In this document: positions 1 to 5,702 of the stretch, piece after piece | How positions within the stretch are numbered: the stretch's first letter is position 1 | How the letters are laid out: each line of letters opens with the position of its first letter | From: Bacteroidales bacterium | GTDB taxonomy: Bacteria; Bacteroidota; Bacteroidia; Bacteroidales; Dysgonomonadaceae | Direction of reading: 5' to 3' | Length of the DNA stretch: 5,702 bases | Assembly: GCA_012799155.1 (NCBI GenBank) | Contig: JAAZLV010000004.1 | Coordinates: 1-5,702 of the forward strand | The notes under the pieces: generated by a model | Databases searched by the model: none | Seen by the model: the letters and a program-made list of their open reading frames with translations, nothing else | What the model was told of the DNA's origin: nothing | Made by a program: the position numbers and the translations under genes

Positions 1-1235
1 ACATAGGTGGCTTTCAAATCTGCAAACACCTTCCTCATATGCTCTTCGTCACCCCATTGCTCTTTCTTACCGGCGGCACCGGTGTGTCCCCACTCACCAT
101 ACTTATCAGTCAGTGTGAATTCATGAGGGTCATAGTAGTGCACAGATACCAGTAAGCGGTCTGTTGCAGTATCCTCCGGCAGCTTCAGGTGTTTCATCGT
201 CAACTCGGGATTGGTGGTGTAACCGCTAATACCCAGGTAACGGGTGGCATTGTTGCCACCGACAGCACGCACGGCATCGACAAACGTTTGTTGCCACTCA
301 TTGAGGATGGCATACTGCTTCCCGCCGTCACTGGTATTGTCACCATAACCCCATTTCCCGTCATGAATCTCATTCACTCCTTCGAAGATCAGGAATTCCC
401 CTTTCTCTTTGAAGTGCTCTGCTATCTGTGTCCACATGGCACTTAGCTGTGCCTTAATGGCCTCGTTGGCGGCAGTGCTTGAAGCTGCTTTCGTGATATC
501 GAGCCAGTTTCCCGGTTCATTCTCACTTCGGTGACCATCATGGTGAATGTTGATGATGGCTTTCAATCCGGCTTGTTCGGCATAACCCACAACCTCTGCC
601 ACGCGTTCCAGCCATTCGGAGTTGATCAAATAATCGGGTGCCGCTCCCACTTTGCCAAGCCAGGTGACGGGTATGCGTACCGATGTAAAACCAGCCTCCT
701 TCACCTTGTGGAGCGTTTCTTGTGTGGCTTTGCCGTTACCCCACAGGGTCTCACCTGATACGTTGTTGGCATGTGCATCGAGCTGATTGCCCAGATTCCA
801 TCCCAGGCCCAACTGACGAGCCACTATTACAGCAGGCTGCGACTCGTCTGCAGGGTCGATTCCGCTATTCTCTCCCTTCTCCTGGCTGATGATGAGCGTC
901 TCATGCTTGTCGCCGGCAGTAATGGTGATGTTTGCCTTGCGCAAGTCGCCTTTATTTGCCTCTGCCACGAATACAAACGAAGTGTGGTTCTCCAGCGGGG
1001 TGGTTGATTTTAATGACAACCATCCGGCGTCGGAAACCGCAGAAGCCGCAGGTCGCGAGCCTACACTGATGATCGTTTCACCACCGTTGGCAGAGAGGCT
1101 TTTGGATGAAATGCTTTTTATGGTAAGGAAAGGATGTTCCACTGGAGAGTCATCTGAAGAGGAACATGACAGGCTGACAAGAAACATAGCAATGGTTGCC
1201 ACTATTTGTAGAGTGGGAAATTTGATATTCTTCAT
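1..1235 (-). CDS. Glycoside hydrolase family 5 (endoglucanase-like) lipoprotein with BACON-like domain, 3' end missing
   Basis: The first 411 residues are visible; the frame stays open through the left edge. Residues 1-23 form a lipoprotein signal peptide (MKNIKF, then a hydrophobic stretch) ending at Cys24, followed by SSSDD, an acidic stretch like the surface-export signal of Bacteroidota lipoproteins. Residues about 37-118 resemble a BACON domain (SLSANGGE near 46-53, GWLSL near 71-75, NITIT near 102-106, ending IISQ at 115-118). The GH5 barrel starts near 135: GWNLGNQLDA (145-154), VRIPVTW (186-192), INIHHDGH (His231/His232), FEGVNEIH with the expected acid/base Glu289, and HYYDP (366-370). 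The nucleophile Glu, usually in a GE(F/Y)G motif, should lie just beyond the edge. By family it hydrolyses beta-1,4-glucan or related hemicellulose at the cell surface; substrate and subfamily (GH5_4-like) are inferred. The start is the ATG directly before the signal peptide. It begins 43 bp after valS, and I see no Shine-Dalgarno, promoter or terminator between them. Confidence 0.9.
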   Translation of the reverse strand, partial: MKNIKFPTLQIVATIAMFLVSLSCSSSDDSPVEHPFLTIKSISSKSLSANGGETIISVGSRPAASAVSDAGWLSLKSTTPLENHTSFVFVAEANKGDLRKANITITAGDKHETLIISQEKGENSGIDPADESQPAVIVARQLGLGWNLGNQLDAHANNVSGETLWGNGKATQETLHKVKEAGFTSVRIPVTWLGKVGAAPDYLINSEWLERVAEVVGYAEQAGLKAIINIHHDGHRSENEPGNWLDITKAASSTAANEAIKAQLSAMWTQIAEHFKEKGEFLIFEGVNEIHDGKWGYGDNTSDGGKQYAILNEWQQTFVDAVRAVGGNNATRYLGISGYTTNPELTMKHLKLPEDTATDRLLVSVHYYDPHEFTLTDKYGEWGHTGAAGKKEQWGDEEHMRKVFADLKATY

Positions 1236-1278
1236 GTTTTAACGGTTTACATTTGATATGATCTGTTTTCAGCCGCTG

Positions 1279-3903
1279 TCATTTCTCCAGGGCGGCAATG
1301 TTCTCTCTCAGTGAAGCGATCTTGCTTTCCGCATCCGCTTTCTTCTTTCGCTCGTTCTCCACAATCTCCTGTTTGGCGTTTTGTACGAAACGTTCGTTGC
1401 CCAGTTTTTTTGAGACCGACAACAGGAAGCCTTCAGTATATGCCAGTTCTGCTTTCAACTTCTGAAGCTCCGCTACCAGGTCCAACTTGTCTGTCAGCGG
1501 TACAGAATATTCGGTGGTGCCCACCATGAATCCCGCGGCTCCGGTCACTTTTTCGGAGACGACTGTGAGGGAGGAGAGGTTGCACATTTTTGTGATCACA
1601 CTGTTGTACCGGTCGTTGTGCCCTCCGATGACCTGCAACTCCAAAGCGTCTTTGTTGGGAATATTCTTCTCCAGGCGAATGGTGCGCACCCCTGCGATCA
1701 CCTGTTTCACCTGTTCAAACTGGTTCAGCAGTTCCGAATCAGTTGAGCCTGCTTTTGGTTGCTGAGCAGTCATGATGCTATCCCCATCTTCTCTCTGCTG
1801 CAGTGCCTGCCACAGCTCTTCGGTGATAAAGGGCATAAAGGGGTGCAACAGGCGGAGCAGTGCATCGAAATAGCCCAGGGTTGCGCGATAGGTCATGCTA
1901 TCGATAGGCTGCTGGTATGCCGGCTTGATCATCTCCAGGTACCAGGAGGAGAACTCATCCCAGAAGAGCTTGTAAAGCAGCATCAGCGCTTCCGAGAGGC
2001 GGTACTTGGAGAATAGGTCTTCCAGTTCAACGATGGTTTCCGTGAGCTTGCTGCCAAACCAGTCGATGGCAATCCGTGCCGACTCCGGCTGGGGGATGGT
2101 GTCGTTGGTTTCCCATCCCTTGATCAGACGGAAGGCATTCCATATCTTGTTGTTGAAGTTGCGTCCCTGTTCACAGAGGGTCTCATCGAACAGCAGGTCG
2201 TTGCCGGCAGCAGAGGAGAGCAGCATCCCCATGCGGACACCATCGGCACCGTACCGGTTCATCAGCTCGATGGGATCGGGTGAGTTGCCAAGCTGCTTCG
2301 ACATCTTGCGGCCCTGATTGTCGCGTACGATACCGGTGAAGTAGACATTCCGGAAGCAGGCATCCTGCCGATACTCGTAGCCCGACATGATCATACGTGC
2401 CACCCAGAAGAAGATGATATCGGGTCCTGTAACCAGATCGCTGGTTGGATAGTAGTATTGGATGTCGCTATTCTCCGGCTGCCTGATACCGTCGAAAACA
2501 GAGATGGGCCAGAGCCAGGAGGAGAACCAAGTGTCGAGCACATCCTCATCCTGTTTCAGCTCATCGATTGTAAGTGGATAGTCAACGATTTTTTTTGCCT
2601 TTTCGAATGCCTCCTCAGGAGTCATCCCTACCACCACACCTCCCCGGGGGAGAAAGTAGGCCGGAATGCGGTGACCCCACCAGAGCTGTCGGCTGATACA
2701 CCAGTCCTTGATATTTTCCATCCAGTGGCGGTAGGTGTTCTTATATTTCTCAGGGAAGAAACGAATGGTATCCTGCTCCACCGCTTCGGCGGCAGGTTGT
2801 GCCAACTCATCCATCTTCAGGAACCATTGCATCGAGAGCTTCGGCTCAATTGCTTCGTCGGTACGTTCCGAGAAGCCCACCTTGTTGGTGTAAGGTTCGG
2901 TCTTCTCCATCAGTCCTGCAGCCTCCAGATCCTTCTCTATCTCTTTGCGAACCGCGAAACGTTCCTTTCCGGCATACATGGCACCATGCTCGTTGAGTGT
3001 GCCATCGGGATTGAAGATGTCGATGGAGGGAAGGTTGTACTTCTCTCCCAGCATGTAGTCATTCACATCATGTGCCGGAGTCACCTTTAGGCAACCGGTA
3101 CCGAACTCAATGTCTACATAGTCATCCTCGATCACCGGGATCACGCGGTTCACGAGCGGGACAATCACCCTCTTCCCCTTCAGGTGTGCGTTCTTTGGAT
3201 CATTAGGGTTGATGCACATGGCGGTGTCGCCCATGATGGTCTCCGGGCGCGTAGTTGCCACCACTGCGAAGCCGCCGTCAGGATCCCCTTCGATCATATA
3301 CCGCAGGTAATAGAGCTTGCCGTTCACCTCCTTGTGGATCACCTCTTCGTCGGAGAGAGCGGTGAGCGCCTTCGGGTCCCAGTTGACCATCCGCACACCG
3401 CGGTAGATCAATCCTTTCTCGTAGAGATCGCAGAAGACACGTAGTACGCTTTCCGAGCGGACTTCATCCATGGTGAATGCGGTACGCTCCCAATCACAGG
3501 AGGCACCTAGCTTCTTCAACTGCTCCAAGATGATTCCCCCGTGCTCGTGGGTCCACTCCCAGGCATGATTGAGAAATGCATCTCGGGTGAGGTCGCTCTT
3601 TTTAATCCCCTGTGCTGCCAGGCGGTTCACCACCTTTGCCTCTGTGGCGATGGAAGCATGGTCGGTACCGGGCACCCAGCAGGCATTTTTCCCCTGCATG
3701 CGCGCACGGCGCACCAGTACATCCTGGATGGTGTTGTTGAGCATGTGCCCCATGTGCAGTACGCCGGTGACGTTGGGGGGCGGAATGACGATGGTGTAGG
3801 GTTCACGCTCATCGGGTTCGGAGTGGAACAGGTTGTGTTCCATCCAGTACTGGTACCACTTCTCTTCAACCTCTGCAGGGTTGTATTTGCTTGCAATCTC
3901 CAT
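1279..3903 (-). CDS. valS: Valyl-tRNA synthetase
   Basis: This gene encodes a complete 874-residue cytoplasmic class I aminoacyl-tRNA synthetase that charges tRNA-Val with valine. It opens [20 protein letters not shown], as ValRS proteins of Bacteroidales do. The HIGH signature is HMGH at 50-53, after PPPNVTG. The CP1 editing domain spans about 190-340, with TTRPET at 217-222 and HDVNDY at 278-283 (the conserved editing Asp is 279). [16 protein letters not shown] precedes the second half of the Rossmann fold. The KMSKS loop reads KMSKQ at 533-537. The anticodon-binding helical domain begins near [11 protein letters not shown] (from 583). Residues about 806-874 form a Lys/Glu-rich coiled coil, the ValRS tRNA-binding arm. 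The frame can be extended four codons upstream to a TTG at 3913-3915, but ATG at 3901-3903 matches the usual N-terminus and is preferred. Length is normal and no frameshift is seen. It probably has its own promoter in the spacer upstream. Confidence 0.98.
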   Translation of the reverse strand: MEIASKYNPAEVEEKWYQYWMEHNLFHSEPDEREPYTIVIPPPNVTGVLHMGHMLNNTIQDVLVRRARMQGKNACWVPGTDHASIATEAKVVNRLAAQGIKKSDLTRDAFLNHAWEWTHEHGGIILEQLKKLGASCDWERTAFTMDEVRSESVLRVFCDLYEKGLIYRGVRMVNWDPKALTALSDEEVIHKEVNGKLYYLRYMIEGDPDGGFAVVATTRPETIMGDTAMCINPNDPKNAHLKGKRVIVPLVNRVIPVIEDDYVDIEFGTGCLKVTPAHDVNDYMLGEKYNLPSIDIFNPDGTLNEHGAMYAGKERFAVRKEIEKDLEAAGLMEKTEPYTNKVGFSERTDEAIEPKLSMQWFLKMDELAQPAAEAVEQDTIRFFPEKYKNTYRHWMENIKDWCISRQLWWGHRIPAYFLPRGGVVVGMTPEEAFEKAKKIVDYPLTIDELKQDEDVLDTWFSSWLWPISVFDGIRQPENSDIQYYYPTSDLVTGPDIIFFWVARMIMSGYEYRQDACFRNVYFTGIVRDNQGRKMSKQLGNSPDPIELMNRYGADGVRMGMLLSSAAGNDLLFDETLCEQGRNFNNKIWNAFRLIKGWETNDTIPQPESARIAIDWFGSKLTETIVELEDLFSKYRLSEALMLLYKLFWDEFSSWYLEMIKPAYQQPIDSMTYRATLGYFDALLRLLHPFMPFITEELWQALQQREDGDSIMTAQQPKAGSTDSELLNQFEQVKQVIAGVRTIRLEKNIPNKDALELQVIGGHNDRYNSVITKMCNLSSLTVVSEKVTGAAGFMVGTTEYSVPLTDKLDLVAELQKLKAELAYTEGFLLSVSKKLGNERFVQNAKQEIVENERKKKADAESKIASLRENIAALEK

Positions 3904-3993
3904 ATTGTGATTCAATTCTTATTCTTAACGCAATTCAACGAGTGAAAAGACTATTTTCTCGGGTTGTCTACTGAACATTGTGTAAATGAAGTG

Positions 3994-4001
3994 CAAAAAT
4001 A
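3994..4001 (-). promoter_or_regulatory. Possible -7 box (TATTTTTG) of a valS promoter
   Basis: On the minus strand this reads TATTTTTG, an exact match to the Bacteroidota sigma-70 type -7 consensus TAnnTTTG. It lies about 90 nt upstream of the valS ATG and just after the T-run of the terminator-like hairpin. No TTTG-type -33 element is seen at the usual spacing of about 19 nt, and the region is AT-rich, so a chance match is possible. Confidence 0.35.
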
Positions 4002-4003
4002 CA

Positions 4004-4029
4004 AAAAATGCGCATCATTGCGCATTTTT
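4004..4029 (-). terminator. Rho-independent terminator after the namZ-like gene
   Basis: A perfect 10-bp inverted repeat (arms 4004-4013 and 4020-4029, AAAAATGCGC / GCGCATTTTT) encloses a 6-nt loop. On the minus strand it begins 24 nt after the TAA stop of the DUF1343 gene and ends in a T-run. This is the expected form and place of an intrinsic terminator separating that operon from valS. The GC core is only four pairs, so strength is uncertain. Because the arms are A/T-flanked on both sides, it could also work on the plus strand, but no plus-strand gene leads into it. Confidence 0.7.
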
Positions 4030-4053
4030 ATCAAAAGACAATGTTCCGTTGAT

Positions 4054-5223
4054 TTACTCTTCATATAGCAAGTAGGGCTTCCGTTGTTGCTTGAACTGCT
4101 CCACTTCACAGTGCCATCTTTTACTGATCTCCTCTGCCGTTTTTCCGGCAATGATCTCCTGCCGGATATAATCTACCCCAACCAGTTTTTCAAAAAATGA
4201 GGTGAAGAACTTATTCCCAATGTTGAGGTTCCGGTAGGCGTCGATCAGATAAGAGAGATCGAACCCGGCGGTGATGATCTGTTCATCCGGCAGCTCACGC
4301 AAATCTACCCCATAGCACTTTTTGTTAAGTAGCGGAGGTTTCCTGGCACCTGGCATACTGCGAGGTGTGAAGCTGAAGGCAGAACCCTTGTAATTGGGAT
4401 GTCCGTACACCTCAAAAGGGTAGGGAGTACCCCTGCCCAGACTCATCACCGTTCCCTCGAAGAGGCAGGTGGAGGGGTAGAGATAGATGGCGTGGTTGTT
4501 GGGCAGGTTGGGTGAGGGTGCGATGGGAAGCACGTAGCGTGTCTGGTGTGTGTAGTTCTCACAGGGAATCACTGTCAGGTCGCAGACCCTCTTCTCTGGC
4601 AACCATCCTTCGCCGTTGATCATCAGCGCTAGCTCGCCCAGCGTCATGCCGTGCACCACCGGGATCGGGAGCCATCCCACACCCGACTTGTGCTTCATGT
4701 CTAGAATAGGACCATCCACATACATGCCGTTGGGATTGGGGCGGTCCAGCACGATCATCTTCTTTCCATGCTCTGCGCAGGCATCCATCAGGCGTGCCAT
4801 ACTGGCATAATAGGTATAAAAACGGAGCCCCACATCCTGGAGATCAAATACCAGGATGTCGAATGCTTTCATTTTCTCGGCGGAGGGCTTGCCGTTGCCA
4901 CTTCCGTATAGCGACCAGATGGGGATGCCGGTTTTCTCATCCACCGAACTGGATACATGTTCACCTGCATCGGCGGTGCCACGGAACCCATGTTCAGGTG
5001 AGAATATACCCACCAGGTTGTGGTTATGACTCAATAGCAGGTCTACAAGGTGCTCATCGCCTGCCATGCCTGTCTGGTTGGTCATTACCGCCACCCTCTT
5101 TCCTTCCAGTAGCGGGAAATAACATGCTGTCAGTTCCGCACCTACCTTCACAACCTCCTGCGGTTGAACAGAAAGGGAAGTAACAAGAGCTGTTAAAAGA
5201 ATGAAGAGTATTTTTCTTGTCAT
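4054..5223 (-). CDS. namZ: Secreted DUF1343 family protein, probable exo-beta-N-acetylmuramidase (NamZ/YbbC, GH171)
   Basis: This 389-residue protein has a Sec signal peptide (MTRK, then hydrophobic residues 5-19, cleavage near 19-22, no lipobox Cys), so it is probably periplasmic. The mature part matches DUF1343/YbbC throughout: VAVMTNQTG (44-52), IFSPEHGFRG (73-82) with the invariant Glu77, FDLQDVGLRFYTY (126-138), VLDRPNPNG (158-166), then PSPNLPN and FEGTVMSLGRGTPYPFEVYG in the C-terminal half. By family, NamZ enzymes release MurNAc from the non-reducing end of peptidoglycan fragments, in cell-wall turnover or scavenging. Glu77 is the likely catalytic acid by family analogy. Length is usual and nothing is missing. 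The ATG at 5221-5223 overlaps the stop of the MerR gene (ATGA), which fixes the start and implies one operon with translational coupling. The family call is firm; the exact substrate is inferred. Confidence 0.9.
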   Translation of the reverse strand: MTRKILFILLTALVTSLSVQPQEVVKVGAELTACYFPLLEGKRVAVMTNQTGMAGDEHLVDLLLSHNHNLVGIFSPEHGFRGTADAGEHVSSSVDEKTGIPIWSLYGSGNGKPSAEKMKAFDILVFDLQDVGLRFYTYYASMARLMDACAEHGKKMIVLDRPNPNGMYVDGPILDMKHKSGVGWLPIPVVHGMTLGELALMINGEGWLPEKRVCDLTVIPCENYTHQTRYVLPIAPSPNLPNNHAIYLYPSTCLFEGTVMSLGRGTPYPFEVYGHPNYKGSAFSFTPRSMPGARKPPLLNKKCYGVDLRELPDEQIITAGFDLSYLIDAYRNLNIGNKFFTSFFEKLVGVDYIRQEIIAGKTAEEISKRWHCEVEQFKQQRKPYLLYEE

Positions 5224-5615
5224 TCCTCGGTGATTGTTTTCGAATATTTACGCTGTTCGTGGAGCCGGTCGAACTCCTCCTCGAGTTGCTGCAGTTCCTT
5301 TTTGATCTCCGTCAGTCGTGCAACCGCTTCCACCCGCTTGGTCTCCTCATCCTTTTTGCTGCGGAGTGTTTGTCGTGCCCCCTCCAGTGTCATCCCTTTT
5401 TCTTTCACTAGATGGTACACAATCTCAACCTGCTGGATGTCCTCCTGTCTGTACTGACGAGTGCCTCCTGCCGTTTTTTTGGGATTGATATTGTCGAACT
5501 CCTTCTCCCAGAATCGAAGTAGGGATACATTCACAGCGAAATGGTCTGCCACCTCCTGTATGGAGTAGTAGAGACGCTTCTCGCTGAACTGGATTGGTTT
5601 CTTTCGTTTGCCCAT
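5220..5615 (-). CDS. MerR family transcriptional regulator, short form
   Basis: This 131-residue protein has a basic N-terminus (MGKRKKP) and a MerR winged helix-turn-helix at about 15-80. YYSIQEVADHF...LLRFWEKEF (16-40) is the helix-turn-helix and GGTRQYRQEDI (50-60) is the wing; EKGMTLEGARQTL follows. Residues about 85-125 are a Glu/Lys/Arg-rich helix, probably the antiparallel dimerisation coiled coil. No separate effector-binding domain follows, and the protein has no cysteine, so thiol-based metal or redox sensing of the MerR/SoxR kind is unlikely. It would act in the cytoplasm as a dimer on spaced -35/-10-like promoters. Its stop overlaps the start of the downstream DUF1343 gene by 4 nt, so the two are co-expressed. 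The target is unknown; autoregulation of this operon is a reasonable guess. The start ATG lies 12 nt after the stop of an upstream open frame. Confidence 0.9.
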   Translation of the reverse strand: MGKRKKPIQFSEKRLYYSIQEVADHFAVNVSLLRFWEKEFDNINPKKTAGGTRQYRQEDIQQVEIVYHLVKEKGMTLEGARQTLRSKKDEETKRVEAVARLTEIKKELQQLEEEFDRLHEQRKYSKTITEE

Positions 5616-5627
5616 GGTCGTGGATGG

Positions 5628-5702
5628 TTACTTTTTGATGATATAGATGATTGAACTGCTCTGTTTCAGATCAAACAAGGAGAGTAGATAGCCTGTCATG
5701 CC
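5628..5702 (-). CDS. C-terminal end of an unidentified upstream ORF (partial)
   Basis: A frame open from the right edge runs 24 codons to a TAA at 5628-5630, reading GMTGYLLSLFDLKQSSSIIY followed by IIKK. It ends 12 nt before the MerR start, a spacing typical of genes in one operon. The visible part is too short to assign to a family. It could be the real end of an upstream gene or simply a short chance frame; the tight spacing and the absence of other signals favour the former. Confidence 0.5.
   Translation of the reverse strand, partial: GMTGYLLSLFDLKQSSSIIYIIKK

Larger units (their letters stand above)
3973..4046. repeat. Outer 9-bp inverted repeat enclosing the terminator and -7 box
   Basis: GAACATTGT at 3973-3981 and its exact reverse complement ACAATGTTC at 4038-4046 flank the terminator hairpin and the candidate -7 box. 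The inner and outer pairs are nested but not concentric: spacers are 22 nt on the left and 8 nt on the right. The arms could form the base of a larger branched structure or be two copies of a protein-binding half-site. Function is unknown. Confidence 0.45.

Noticed and set aside
889..1242. A 117-codon plus-strand open frame
   Set aside because: It is antisense to the signal peptide, BACON-like and early catalytic region of the GH5 gene, whose minus-strand reading is clearly coding.
1248..1255. TACATTTG on the plus strand, matching TAnnTTTG
   Set aside because: It would drive transcription antisense into valS, and there is no plus-strand gene or supporting -33 element, so it is taken as chance.
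1270..1278. Short palindrome CAGCCGCTG just after the valS stop, considered as a terminator
   Set aside because: The arms are four bases with a single central base and no T-run follows, so no workable hairpin terminator forms.
2458..3090. A 210-codon plus-strand open frame
   Set aside because: It is antisense to the conserved middle of valS, shows no recognisable domain, and arises from codon bias of the minus-strand gene.
3949..3969. Weak inverted repeat GAAAA-TAGTC-TTTTC in the valS leader
   Set aside because: The stem is short and nearly all A/T, expected by chance in such an AT-rich spacer.
3951..4151. A 66-codon minus-strand frame in the namZ-valS spacer
   Set aside because: It begins inside the DUF1343 C-terminus in another frame and runs through the terminator hairpin; no protein-like pattern was seen.
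4794..5183. A 129-codon plus-strand open frame
   Set aside because: It lies opposite the conserved N-terminal half of the DUF1343 gene and its composition (rich in Arg, His, Pro, Cys) is typical of a shadow frame.

Overview
All genes that can be supported in this window lie on the minus strand. The organism looks like a member of the Bacteroidota, most likely order Bacteroidales. The evidence is a valyl-tRNA synthetase of the Bacteroides/Parabacteroides type, a glycoside hydrolase built as a lipoprotein with an N-terminal BACON-like domain (typical of Bacteroidota), no convincing Shine-Dalgarno sequence before most starts, and a TAnnTTTG-type -7 box. A Dysgonomonadaceae-like genus would fit, but that is only an impression.

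Read in the direction of transcription (right to left), the layout is as follows. At 5702-5628 there is the C-terminal tail of an unidentified upstream ORF. At 5615-5220 lies a short MerR-type regulator. At 5223-4054 lies a secreted DUF1343/NamZ-type protein (exo-beta-N-acetylmuramidase family, GH171). Its start overlaps the regulator's stop by four bases (ATGA), so the two are almost certainly one transcript. An AT-rich spacer of 150 bp (4053-3904) follows. It holds a strong inverted repeat that reads as a terminator, a possible -7 box for the next gene, and a second pair of inverted arms that encloses both. Next is the complete valS (3903-1279). After a 43-bp gap with no visible terminator comes the start of a GH5 endoglucanase-like lipoprotein (1235 to beyond the left edge). 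It is cut off before the segment that should carry its catalytic nucleophile.

Functionally the window joins a housekeeping gene (valS) to two cell-envelope or glycan-degrading functions. One is a periplasmic cell-wall amino-sugar hydrolase with a coupled regulator. The other is a probably surface-exposed beta-glucan or hemicellulose hydrolase. I see no mobile element, CRISPR array, RNA gene or obvious novel defence or biosynthetic system. The most unusual points are the regulator-hydrolase pair and the nested inverted repeats upstream of valS.
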